From Halomonas chromatireducens (GTDB taxonomy: Bacteria; Pseudomonadota; Gammaproteobacteria; Pseudomonadales; Halomonadaceae): DNA of 12,984 nt. This document shows positions 1 to 6,199 of the stretch, piece after piece (position 1 is the stretch's first letter; every line of letters starts with the position of its first letter). The DNA lies in assembly GCF_001545155.1 (NCBI RefSeq), contig NZ_CP014226.1, positions 1,253,280 through 1,266,263 on the forward strand, in the 5' to 3' direction. The notes beneath the pieces were generated by a model. That model saw only the letters and a program-made list of their open reading frames with translations. It had not been told where the DNA came from and did no database searches. A program made the translations under genes and the position numbers.

Positions 1-148
1 CACGCAGGGTGCCTCCGCCGATGCCGGTCACCGCCGCCAGCACCAGCATGCCGAAGGGATCCATCCGCGAGCGACAGGCGAGTATTACGCCCGATAACGC
101 AAAGACGATCACCCCCGCCATATCAAGCCAGTAGACCATGCTCGTCAC
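1..148 (-). CDS. TRIC/YicG-family (UPF0126) membrane protein, 5' part
   Basis: This is the first 49 codons of a reverse-strand gene that runs off the left edge. The protein starts [20 protein letters not shown] and contains an [20 protein letters not shown] stretch, typical of the first half of the bacterial trimeric intracellular cation channel family (YadS/YicG, UPF0126): a hydrophobic first helix, a basic loop, a second helix ending in a GIGGGT-type motif. Family members are small inner-membrane proteins of about 200 residues with two repeated three-helix units, some shown to conduct cations. I chose the GTG at 148 because AGGAGG lies six bases upstream of it; the in-frame ATG at 139 would be 15 bases from that site. 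A 17-bp stretch of this gene (51-67) recurs at 2269-2285. Family assignment is by recognition of the N-terminus only. Confidence 0.8.
   Translation of the reverse strand, partial: MTSMVYWLDMAGVIVFALSGVILACRSRMDPFGMLVLAAVTGIGGGTLR
51..67. repeat. Left copy of a 17-bp direct repeat
   Basis: The sequence CCGAAGGGATCCATCCG occurs here, inside the TRIC gene (encoding RMDPFG), and again in the same orientation at 2269-2285. The flanks differ after a few bases. Confidence 0.7.
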
Positions 149-154
149 CGCTTG

Positions 155-160
155 CCTCCT
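155..160 (-). promoter_or_regulatory. Strong ribosome binding site fixing the GTG start
   Basis: Reverse-strand AGGAGG lies within a longer GGAAGGAGG, with six bases between it and the GTG at 148. This favours GTG over the ATG three codons later. Confidence 0.7.
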
Positions 161-194
161 TCCCTGCCTGCGGGCGCGCTAGAAGCACGACGGC

Positions 195-307
195 TCACTG
201 ATAGGTCACGACCAGGAAGCCCACCAGCTCTTCTTCGCCGCTTTTTTTTAGGTGATGTCGCTGGCTCCGGCGGTGGCCATTAGGCGCGCTCGCATGTCAA
301 AAAACAT
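195..307 (-). pseudogene. Possible small ORF split by an A8/T8 run
   Basis: On the reverse strand an ATG at 307 opens MFFDMRARLMATAGASDIT and then stops (TAA) at a run of eight adenines (T on the forward strand, 242-249). Directly after, in another frame, KKSGEEELVGFLVVTYQ runs to a TGA at 195-197, and this looks like a natural protein C-terminus. One slipped base in the homopolymer would join the two into a product of about 36 residues ending some 47 bases before the TRIC start. No ribosome binding site is evident. It may be a frameshifted small gene, the tail of a decayed gene, or chance. I do not recognise it. Confidence 0.25.
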
Positions 308-344
308 TGTTTAGCCAGCCTGATGCGCCGGAGCCTGCGGCAAG

Positions 345-374
345 AAAAAGGGGCAGGGCATAGGCCCCGCCCCT
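345..374 (-). terminator. Rho-independent terminator of the ATP-grasp gene
   Basis: Read on the reverse strand, a 10-bp stem (AGGGGCGGGG against CCCTGCCCCT, with one G-U pair) closes a 6-base CCTATG loop and is followed at once by five T. It begins 39 bases after the ATP-grasp stop codon, so that gene ends its own transcript and does not read into the TRIC gene. Confidence 0.85.
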
Positions 375-413
375 GGTCACATCAGCCTGGATGCGAGTCG
401 GCTGAACGAGTGG

Positions 414-1721
414 CTAGACGTAGAAGTCCAGGTCCTCTTGAGCCTTGAGCAGGTCCCGCATCGTGATCGGATCGTCACCGAAGAAGAACAACAGCCCCCA
501 GTGCGTCCCGAAAGCCGAACGGTCCGGAACCGTCTCTTCGACCGGCTCTATCAGCTCGTGAGACTCGAAGTACGGATGCTCGATGGTTTCCTTGGGCATC
601 TCGAGTTTGCTCACGACACGACGCCTCGGGTATACGCCAAAGCAACCCGCATAGCCTTTCGCGTCGACCACTTCGCGGGGGAAGAAGGCATCGACCTCCT
701 CCTTGGTACTCTTGGGATCGAAGACCAGCATCGACGCCTGATAGGCACTGAATCCGTAGGCGCGTTCGATGAGCTCAAAGGCCTTGAAGCCCGGCGGGCG
801 GTAGGCGACCTCGCCGAAGTACATCTCGCCGTCCGCCGCCACGAAGTACTCGGGGTGAATCAGACCGAACTGGATGTCGAACGTCTTGATCAGCTTCTCG
901 ATCTGCTTGGTAATGGCGTTGCGCCAGCTCTCGAGCTCCCGTGTGGCGGGGACGAACACCGAATAGCCCAGTGTCACGTATTCAGAGATATTGAGGAACT
1001 TGATCTTACCATCATGGATCCAGGCCTCGACGGCAAACTCCCAGCCATCAAGGTGACTTTCCATCAGCAAGGGATACTCTTCGGCCGGTATGCTGTCGAT
1101 CTCCTCTATCTTGCGGATCATGCGGTGCCCGAGACAGCCGGCCTTGTCGAAGGCCTTGACGTGAATCGGGTCATCCGGGTCACCGTCGAGTTTGAGCAAC
1201 GTCTGGTTGACCCGTTTCATGAAACGGATGATGTCATCTTTTTCGTGGGCTTCCTCGAAGATCCCCACGCGAATACCGCCAAGCTGGGCGCGGCGCTTCA
1301 TCAGCGCCTTGTCCCTGAAAAGGATGGATTGCCCGTACATGCGGGGGCTGTCCATGAGGACGGAGTTGATAGCGCCGGACCATTCGACGGTTTCCTCGAA
1401 CAACGGTATGGCCACATCAACGCCTTCTGCCTTGAGGGTCTCCGCAATTTCCAGGGATCGATCATTCAGACGCAGGAAGTCCCATTGAATATACGGGATA
1501 TTATTGGCTTCGCAGAAATCGGCGGCCCAGTCGGGCGCCACCACCACGTAGCGACGATCAAACTTCTGTGCCGCCTTGATGGCGTTAACGCTCCAGCCAA
1601 GCAGCGCGATATACCCCTTGTTGGGGTCCTTGGGCGTTTCAGTGCCTTTGACCGAATCCATTGTTGGGTCGGTCCAGCTCGAAACATCCTTGGAAGCCGG
1701 GGTTTCTGATGCAATCGACAT
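414..1721 (-). CDS. Stand-alone ATP-grasp domain protein
   Basis: A 435-residue protein, probably a cytoplasmic ATP-dependent carboxylate-amine/thiol ligase of unknown substrate. Residues 1-35 are a polar tail; about 37-105 look like a pre-ATP-grasp alpha/beta fold (KGYIALLGWSVNAIKAA, then VVVAPDW and VDVAIPLFEE). About 125-325 are the ATP-grasp fold: the K-rich KALMKRR region, a phosphate-loop-like stretch near 186-200, YPLLMESHLDGWEFAVEAW (216-234) as the adenine-binding edge, and HPEYF (289-293) with FGEVAYRPPG (302-311) as the metal-binding acidic segment, like the E-x-N-x-R end of this fold. About 330-435 is an unassigned C-terminal extension. The start at 1721 has AAGGAG eight bases upstream; the stop is followed by a terminator. 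GC content is visibly lower than in the rluC-fab genes, suggesting a different origin. It resembles proteins of carbamoyl-phosphate-synthase-like annotation, but no pathway genes sit beside it, so no substrate can be named. Confidence 0.85.
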   Translation of the reverse strand: MSIASETPASKDVSSWTDPTMDSVKGTETPKDPNKGYIALLGWSVNAIKAAQKFDRRYVVVAPDWAADFCEANNIPYIQWDFLRLNDRSLEIAETLKAEGVDVAIPLFEETVEWSGAINSVLMDSPRMYGQSILFRDKALMKRRAQLGGIRVGIFEEAHEKDDIIRFMKRVNQTLLKLDGDPDDPIHVKAFDKAGCLGHRMIRKIEEIDSIPAEEYPLLMESHLDGWEFAVEAWIHDGKIKFLNISEYVTLGYSVFVPATRELESWRNAITKQIEKLIKTFDIQFGLIHPEYFVAADGEMYFGEVAYRPPGFKAFELIERAYGFSAYQASMLVFDPKSTKEEVDAFFPREVVDAKGYAGCFGVYPRRRVVSKLEMPKETIEHPYFESHELIEPVEETVPDRSAFGTHWGLLFFFGDDPITMRDLLKAQEDLDFYV

Positions 1722-1819
1722 GTGTTGCTCTCCTTCTGCCCTGAGCAGAAATTGACGCTCGATCTCGAGTGGTCCCGTCGAGCTTGACTGCCGGGCATCC
1801 GATGCTTGCGCCCAGATGC

Positions 1820-1993
1820 CCAGCTATCCTGGGCCAGACCCTTGGCCCGAACTACATCATCGGTTGGAATATCGGCCGGTTCGCCCTTTTCGAGCGGGTC
1901 GTAGTGAAAGACGTATAGTCGCGATGCAAATTGGGCAACCGGTAGCGAGGCTTCACCGTAGAGTTCGCCATTGCCTTGTTTGTCGCTATCCAT
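1820..1993 (-). pseudogene. Orphan coding-like fragment upstream of the ATP-grasp gene
   Basis: From an ATG at 1993 the reverse strand reads about 58 residues that look protein-like: an acidic start (MDSDKQGNGELYGEASLPVA), a hydrophobic strand (SRLYVFHYDPLEKG) and PADIPTDDVVRAKGLAQDSW. Beyond about 1820 the composition turns to Arg/Ser-rich noise, and the frame runs on through the start of the ATP-grasp gene without a sensible end. There is no ribosome binding site before the ATG, and the frame is open upstream to a TGA near 2040. This fits a remnant that has lost its C-terminus and perhaps its N-terminus. I do not recognise the family. Confidence 0.3.
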
Positions 1994-2092
1994 CGATAGC
2001 GGTGTATCCGTAGCGCTCAGCCGTGCGACTCTCGTCGTGTGTCACTTTTCCTCATGACGTGGGCCTTCGCTACGTCTTGCTTTCTATTGATG

Positions 2093-2129
2093 TCGTTACT
2101 GCTGTCTTCGTTACTGCTGTCTTCGTTAC
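2093..2129. repeat. 15-bp tandem repeat, 2.5 copies
   Basis: TCGTTACTGCTGTCT occurs at 2093-2107 and again exactly at 2108-2122, followed by the first seven bases of a third copy. It lies in the presumed 5' leader of the leftward transcript from the promoter at 2297-2325, in a stretch without an intact gene. Confidence 0.8.
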
Positions 2130-2139
2130 ATCAAGGTGT

Positions 2140-2161
2140 CTTGCTGTCGTCTTGCTGTCGT
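2140..2161. repeat. 11-bp tandem repeat, 2 copies
   Basis: CTTGCTGTCGT is present at 2140-2150 and exactly again at 2151-2161. It shares the GCTGTC core with the 15-bp repeat beside it, so both may come from the same slippage-prone tract. Confidence 0.75.
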
Positions 2162-2268
2162 ATCGGTAACACTGGGTCACTCGTCGGCGGCGGGACCGAG
2201 TCAGCGGGTCGTCGCGGCCTGATTTCGTCGCTCCGGCCTGCGTGTCTGTCGGGCAGGCGCTTATGGGA

Positions 2269-2285
2269 CCGAAGGGATCCATCCG
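2269..2285. repeat. Right copy of a 17-bp direct repeat
   Basis: Exact second copy of the repeat at 51-67, lying just downstream of the leftward promoter at 2297-2325. The two copies bracket about 2.2 kb holding the TRIC start, the ATP-grasp gene and the orphan fragment. An exact 17-bp match is unlikely by chance in a window this size, although no recombinase gene is near. Confidence 0.7.
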
Positions 2286-2296
2286 AGCGAGCTGGC

Positions 2297-2325
2297 AATA
2301 TAGCAGCAATGGTAATATGCGGCAA
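2297..2325 (-). promoter_or_regulatory. Sigma70-type promoter reading left (position expected for rne)
   Basis: On the reverse strand TTGCCG (2320-2325) and TATATT (2297-2302) are separated by exactly 17 bases, a good match to the housekeeping promoter. In gammaproteobacteria rne, with a long leader, is usually transcribed divergently from rluC, and this promoter sits where that would start. No rne coding sequence follows; the next intact leftward gene is the ATP-grasp gene, about 570 bp away. Confidence 0.55.
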
Positions 2326-2357
2326 TTGGCGCAGCGAGTGGCCGAGTAGGCTAGAAT
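2326..2357 (+). promoter_or_regulatory. Weak candidate promoter for rluC
   Basis: TAGAAT at 2352-2357 is a fair -10 box and would start transcription about 27 bases before the rluC ATG. The only -35-like match is TTGGCG at 2326-2331, with an over-long 20-base spacer. Confidence 0.3.
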
Positions 2358-2390
2358 GCCGGCTCACAACAGGTTTCGAGCGGGAGTGTC

Positions 2391-3338
2391 ATGACCGAAG
2401 GGCGCGACGTACAGTGGGTGGAAGTGGGCGAGGGCCAGGTCGGCCAGCGAATCGACAACTTCCTGATGACGCGCCTCAAGGGCGTGCCGCGTCCCCTTGT
2501 CTATCGCATCGTGCGCAAGGGCGAGGTGCGGGTCAACAAGAAGCGGGTCAAGGTCGATTACCGACTGGTGATGGGCGATCTGGTGCGTATCCCGCCGCTG
2601 CGGATGACGCCCCGTGAGGCGGTGAGGGAGGTCAGCGACAGCCTGCGCAACCTGCTGGCGGGAAGCGTACTGGTGGAGGGGCGTGACTGGCTGGTGATCA
2701 ACAAGCCGGCTGGGCTGGCCGTGCACGGAGGCAGTGGCGTCAAGATCGGCCTGATCGAGGCGCTGCGCCAGGTGCGCGAGGATCTCGACTTTCTGGAGCT
2801 CGTGCACCGGCTGGACCGGGACACATCCGGCTGCCTGCTGCTGGCCAAGTCGCGCCCGGCGCTGCTGGCCCTCAACGATGCCCTCAAGCAGCACAAGATG
2901 GACAAGCAGTATCTCGCCCTGGTGGCGGGACGCTGGCCGGAGAAGCGTGAGTTCATCAGCGCCCGCCTGGAGCGCTTCGATGCCGGTAACGGCGAGCGCC
3001 GGGTTAGGGTCGATGCCGCCGGCAAGGTGTCGCGTACGCGCTTCGGTGTGCGCGAGGCCTTCCCCAGGGCAACCCTGATCGAGGCGGAGCCGGTAACCGG
3101 CCGTACCCATCAGATTCGCGTGCATGCGGCCCATGCCGGCTTTCCGCTGCTGGGCGATGATAAATATGGCACCCGGGAGGGTGAAGTGCTGGCACGCAAG
3201 CTGGGCTTGTCGCGCCTTTTCCTGCATGCGGCGTCGTTGACCTTTCCCGAGCCGACCAGCGGCAGGCCGGTGCAGATAAGGGCGCCGCTCCCCGACGACC
3301 TGGAAGCCGTGTTGCAGCGTGCCCGCAAGTTGACCTGA
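2391..3338 (+). CDS. rluC: 23S rRNA pseudouridine synthase RluC
   Basis: RluC converts uridines 955, 2504 and 2580 (E. coli numbering) of 23S rRNA to pseudouridine near the peptidyl transferase centre. The 315-residue protein has an N-terminal S4 RNA-binding domain (about 17-75, with VNKKRVKVDYRL), then an RluA-type catalytic domain with INKPAGLAVHGGSG (103-116) and the signature HRLDRDTSG (139-147), whose Asp144 is the catalytic residue. The later motifs GRTHQIRVH and GDDKYG are also present. The length matches the family (about 319 in E. coli). The ATG at 2391 has GGGAG four bases upstream. It heads a co-directional set with the HAD hydrolase 36 bases downstream and sppA after that, the same order as in Pseudomonas. 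Confidence 0.96.
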   Translation: MTEGRDVQWVEVGEGQVGQRIDNFLMTRLKGVPRPLVYRIVRKGEVRVNKKRVKVDYRLVMGDLVRIPPLRMTPREAVREVSDSLRNLLAGSVLVEGRDWLVINKPAGLAVHGGSGVKIGLIEALRQVREDLDFLELVHRLDRDTSGCLLLAKSRPALLALNDALKQHKMDKQYLALVAGRWPEKREFISARLERFDAGNGERRVRVDAAGKVSRTRFGVREAFPRATLIEAEPVTGRTHQIRVHAAHAGFPLLGDDKYGTREGEVLARKLGLSRLFLHAASLTFPEPTSGRPVQIRAPLPDDLEAVLQRARKLT

Positions 3339-3374
3339 CCCCTGCTCTCTTCCACCTCCTGAACCGGAGCCTCG

Positions 3375-4025
3375 ATGCGTTATCGACTGGTGATATTCGA
3401 CTGGGACGGTACCCTGATGGATTCTGCCGCCCGTATCGTCGCCTGCATGCAGGCGGCATCCCGGGATGCGGGCTGGGGCGAACTGACCGACGATGCGATA
3501 CGCGACATCATCGGTCTGGGGTTGCCCGAGGCCATCGACAAGCTCTGTCCCGGGATCGATCCCGAGCGGTCGGAGCTGCTGCGCAGTCGCTACTCCTTCC
3601 ATTTCGTCCAGGGCGATACCACGCCAATGCGCTTCTTTCCCGGGGTCGAGGCGGGTGTCGCGGGCCTGCGTGGCATCAGCGAGCGTCGCCTGGCGGTAGC
3701 GACCGGCAAGAGCCGGCGCGGCCTGGATCGCATCTTCCGCGAGAGCGGAAGCGGCGACTGGTTCCATGCCAGCCGTACCGCCGACGAGACGCGCTCCAAG
3801 CCGCACCCGCAGATGCTGGAGGAACTCCTGATCGAGCTGGGCGTCGATGTCGAGGAGGCGGTGATGATTGGCGACACTGAATATGATCTGGAGATGGCTC
3901 GGGCGCTGGGCATGGACCGGATCGCCGTGACCTGGGGGGTGCATGCTCCCGAGCGACTGGCGGCCAGCCGCCCCGTGTTCACTGCTGAAGCGGTGCCGGA
4001 GCTGTTTGACTGGTTGAATCGATAA
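3375..4025 (+). CDS. HAD-superfamily hydrolase, phosphoglycolate phosphatase-like
   Basis: A 216-residue soluble phosphatase of the HAD-IA group. All four motifs are visible: FDWDGTLMDS with nucleophile Asp9 and acid Asp11; VATGK with Thr110; the KPHP lysine at 142; and MIGDTEYDLEMA with the metal-binding Asp167 and Asp171. Residues 15-85 form the alpha-helical cap 1 typical of Gph/YieH-like enzymes. GGAG lies five bases before the ATG. Homologues keep this place between rluC and sppA in several gammaproteobacteria, but the physiological substrate is not established, and I do not call it gph because true Gph is usually encoded elsewhere (near rpe/trpE). Confidence 0.9.
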   Translation: MRYRLVIFDWDGTLMDSAARIVACMQAASRDAGWGELTDDAIRDIIGLGLPEAIDKLCPGIDPERSELLRSRYSFHFVQGDTTPMRFFPGVEAGVAGLRGISERRLAVATGKSRRGLDRIFRESGSGDWFHASRTADETRSKPHPQMLEELLIELGVDVEEAVMIGDTEYDLEMARALGMDRIAVTWGVHAPERLAASRPVFTAEAVPELFDWLNR

Positions 4026-4047
4026 CCGGCTGTAAGGAACGCGATCC

Positions 4048-5151
4048 ATGAGTGATGACAAGCGGGACGACAAGCGGGAAGCGGGGCAGGAGGATCGCTG
4101 GACTCAAGGGCCCGAGTTGAGCCCCGAGGAGGCGCGGCGGGCGAGGGAGGCACAGGCCGCCACGTCGCCCCCGCCACCGGAGAGTGCCGAGGTCCTGCGT
4201 GAGCGTCAGCGGCTGGCTCAGCAGGAGATGCTGGATCGGTGGATCGGTGGCGTGCTGGTGGAGCAGCGTCGCACCCGGCGCTGGAAGCTTTTCTTTCGCT
4301 TCTTTTTCGCCGCGCTGATACTGGCGTCGCTGTCGGCGACGCTCTACAGCCTCTTCATTGACCCGGGTGCGCGTGAGCCCGAGCGGCAGCACCTGGGCGT
4401 GGTCAAGGTTCACGGTGTCATCGACAGCGAGTCGCCGGCCAGCGCCGAGCGCATCATCAGGGGGCTCAATCGGGCCTGGGAGGCGGAGAGTGCCGCTGCG
4501 GTCGTGCTGCATATCGATAGTCCTGGCGGCAGTCCCGTTCAGTCTCAGCGCGTCTTCAACGAGATCCTTCGACTGCGCGAACAAGGCGACAAGCCGATCA
4601 TCGCCGTGATCGAGGATATCGGCGCCAGCGGCGCCTACTATATTGCCGCCGCGGCCGACGAGATCGTGGCGGCGCCGGCCAGCCTGGTGGGGTCGATCGG
4701 AGTGATATTCGCCAGCTTCGGCTTCGAGGAGGCCATCGAGCATCTGGGTATCGAGCGCCGCATCTATGTCAGTGGCGAGAACAAGGGCTTCCTTGATCCC
4801 TTCTCGCCGGTGGCTCCCGAAGAGCGTGACTTCTGGCAGTCGGTCATGGATACCACGCACCGGCAGTTCATCGATGCTGTCCAGGCCGGTCGCGGTGATC
4901 GATTGGCCGATGACGACAGGCTCTTCAGCGGGCTGATCTGGAACGGGGAGCAGGCGCTGGAGCTGGGACTCGTCGACGGCATCAGCAGCCTGGATGCCCT
5001 GTCCCATGAGCTGTTCGACGAGCTGCGCATCCATGACTATACGCCTCGTCTCGACCCGTTCGAGCGCCTATCCCGCCAGTTCGGTCGCGTCGCCGCCGAG
5101 TGGGCAGGCGTGCCGTCTAGCCAGTCGCCGGTACGCTACCAGCTGCCGTAG
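4048..5151 (+). CDS. sppA: S49-family signal peptide peptidase SppA (short form)
   Basis: An inner-membrane serine protease that degrades released signal peptides. Its 367 residues comprise a charged, Pro-rich cytoplasmic tail (1-75), one transmembrane helix (about 80-103) and a periplasmic S49 domain. LHIDSPGGSP (154-163) is the conserved oxyanion-side loop. Ser194 in DIGASGAYYIA is the expected nucleophile and Lys246 in SGENKG the general base; the 52-residue gap equals that of the Ser147/Lys199 dyad of Bacillus subtilis SppA. The length fits the short single-domain form rather than the 618-residue tandem E. coli enzyme. The start has AAGGAA upstream and lies 22 bases after the HAD stop, consistent with one transcript. 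The unusually charged N-terminal tail is longer than the minimum for the family. Confidence 0.93.
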   Translation: MSDDKRDDKREAGQEDRWTQGPELSPEEARRAREAQAATSPPPPESAEVLRERQRLAQQEMLDRWIGGVLVEQRRTRRWKLFFRFFFAALILASLSATLYSLFIDPGAREPERQHLGVVKVHGVIDSESPASAERIIRGLNRAWEAESAAAVVLHIDSPGGSPVQSQRVFNEILRLREQGDKPIIAVIEDIGASGAYYIAAAADEIVAAPASLVGSIGVIFASFGFEEAIEHLGIERRIYVSGENKGFLDPFSPVAPEERDFWQSVMDTTHRQFIDAVQAGRGDRLADDDRLFSGLIWNGEQALELGLVDGISSLDALSHELFDELRIHDYTPRLDPFERLSRQFGRVAAEWAGVPSSQSPVRYQLP

Positions 5152-5248
5152 TTCGAAGCTGGAGGCCCCCGCTTTGCATGTCGGTGCCGGGTATCGACAG
5201 GTGCCTCGGCGACGGGGAGCGGCGCCGGGGGCAGGGCGGAGCGGAGGT

Positions 5249-5330
5249 CATTCTTCAAGGATGAAGAATGTAGCGCCCAGGGATGGGTTCACAGCGCCTC
5301 CGCGCAGGCCTGTCGCCGGAGAAGCCGCGG
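5249..5330. repeat. Structured intergenic repeat between sppA and maf
   Basis: It opens with a perfect 9-bp hairpin (CATTCTTCA, loop AGGA, TGAAGAATG; 5249-5270). It continues with a block containing CAGGGATGGGTTCACAGCG and CTCCG...CGGAG arms, and ends at the 12-bp palindrome AAGCCGCGGCTT. From memory, CAGGGATGGGTTCACAGC-type blocks are frequent between genes in Halomonas genomes, so this is probably a member of a dispersed REP-like family; only one copy is in this window. It separates two convergent genes (sppA and maf) and may act as a bidirectional transcript end, although there is no T tract. Confidence 0.55.
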
Positions 5331-5332
5331 CT

Positions 5333-5917
5333 TTAGTAGGCTAAAGGATCCAGTCCCGCCTCGCGCAGCAGGGCACAGAGGCGGATCAGTGGCAGGCCGA
5401 CCAGAGTGTTGGGGTCATCGCCCTCGAGTTTCTCGAACAGGGCGATGCCCAGCCCCTCCATGCGGAAGCTCCCGGCGCTGTCCAGCGGCTGCTCTCGCTC
5501 CACGTAGCGGGAAATCTCGGCGTCGCTGAGCTGACGAAACACGACGTCGTAGCACTCGTGGCAGACCCAGTGACGTGCTGCGCGGCTGTCGATCAGTGCC
5601 AGGCCGGTGAGAAAGCGCACGCGATGCCCGGAGAACCGCGCCAGCTGTGCGCGCGCGGTGGCGGCGTCGCCGGGCTTGCCGAGGATGCCACCGTCGAAGA
5701 CCGCCACCTGGTCCGAGCCGATGACCAGGTGGTCGGGGTAACCCTCGGCCACGCTGGCGGCCTTGGCCAGTGAGAGGCGGTGTACCAACGCTTCGGGGGG
5801 CTCGCCGGGGCGCGGCGTTTCGTCGATATCGGGGCTCGCCCAGTCGAACGGCAGCCCCAGGCGCTCGAGCAGTTGGCGGCGCCAGGGTGAGCTTGAGGCG
5901 AGTACGAGTCGTGACAT
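5333..5917 (-). CDS. maf: Maf/YceF nucleoside triphosphate pyrophosphatase
   Basis: A 194-residue Maf-family enzyme that hydrolyses non-canonical nucleotides; YceF-type members prefer 7-methyl-GTP. It starts MSRLVLASSSPWRRQLLERL with the SSSPWRR phosphate-binding motif (8-14). DETPRPGE lies at 32-39, GSDQV with catalytic Asp69 at 67-71, the GKP lysine at 81, and an E-x-x-DSAGSF-x-x-EG segment at 141-155. Position next to yceD and rpmF supports the YceF subgroup rather than the dTTP/UTP-specific Maf/YhdE. AGGAG lies six bases before the ATG. The gene faces away from yceD and converges with sppA. Its final codons overlap a small hairpin (CTTTAG, TAGG, CTAAAG; 5331-5346). Confidence 0.93.
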   Translation of the reverse strand: MSRLVLASSSPWRRQLLERLGLPFDWASPDIDETPRPGEPPEALVHRLSLAKAASVAEGYPDHLVIGSDQVAVFDGGILGKPGDAATARAQLARFSGHRVRFLTGLALIDSRAARHWVCHECYDVVFRQLSDAEISRYVEREQPLDSAGSFRMEGLGIALFEKLEGDDPNTLVGLPLIRLCALLREAGLDPLAY

Positions 5918-5964
5918 TGACGTCTCCTGAAAGAGTGGGGCCGCATGCGGTGCATCGACGGCCT

Positions 5965-6125
5965 GGGGAAACGCCGCACAAATGCCTGCGCGAGCGAATC
6001 GCTGCGTTGCGCGGTGCCGAAGCGTCGGACCGTCAGAATCCTCACATATACCGCATATGCTCCGGTTCTTGTGCTCCGTGCGCCTTGCGCTTGAACTGGC
6101 TCGGCGATTTGTTCAGCGCCTCCCT
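5965..6125. repeat. 161-bp element with imperfect terminal inverted repeats
   Basis: The left end (5965-5986, GGGGAAACGCCGCACAAATG and on) is an imperfect inverted copy of the right end (6103-6125, GGCGATTTGTTCAGCGCC and on). Both share an ACAAAT core, a GCC tip and a G-rich outer edge. Inside are a CATAT/ATATG hairpin (6044-6058 region) and GC-rich arms. No protein is convincing in either strand. It fills most of the maf-yceD gap. It could be a MITE-like or REP-like dispersed element, or a structured leader of the maf transcript, because on the reverse strand it lies just upstream of maf. Confidence 0.5.
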
Positions 6126-6161
6126 GGAACGACACCATTGTAACCCGACGCGAAGGTGTCT

Positions 6162-6190
6162 TTGACAGGGGGCTGGGGAGTGCCTATCAT
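6162..6190 (+). promoter_or_regulatory. Near-consensus sigma70 promoter of the yceD-rpmF-plsX-fab operon
   Basis: A perfect TTGACA (6162-6167), a 17-base spacer and TATCAT (6185-6190). Expected initiation about seven bases after the -10 box falls near 6197, only about three bases before the yceD ATG. This is the strongest promoter match in the window and would feed L32 and the lipid genes. Confidence 0.8.
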
Positions 6191-6199
6191 TGCGCGCCT

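Noticed and set aside
438..1709. 423-codon forward frame opposite the ATP-grasp gene
   Set aside because: It is the antisense shadow of the ATP-grasp gene, which has a ribosome binding site, motifs and a terminator; the forward frame has no recognisable domain.
2093..2161. Tandem repeats considered as a CRISPR array
   Set aside because: The units are 11-15 bp, directly adjacent without unique spacers, and no cas gene is present.
2039..2617. 192-codon forward frame with a hydrophobic start (MSLFLMTWAFATSCFLLMSL)
   Set aside because: The hydrophobic stretch comes from the tandem repeats. The frame runs into rluC in the wrong frame and has no ribosome binding site.
2364..4073. Very long open frame (569 codons) on the reverse strand opposite rluC and the HAD gene
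   Set aside because: It is a shadow of high-GC codon bias: rluC and the HAD hydrolase on the forward strand carry full family motifs, while the reverse product has none and is Gln/Arg/His-rich noise.
3979..5034. 351-codon reverse frame opposite sppA
   Set aside because: sppA has a membrane helix and the Ser-Lys dyad; the reverse frame has no motif and no start signal.
5321..5346. Possible terminator for maf or sppA at AAGCCGCGGCTT and CTTTAG/CTAAAG
   Set aside because: The palindrome allows almost no loop and no T run follows on either strand, so it is described as part of the repeat instead.
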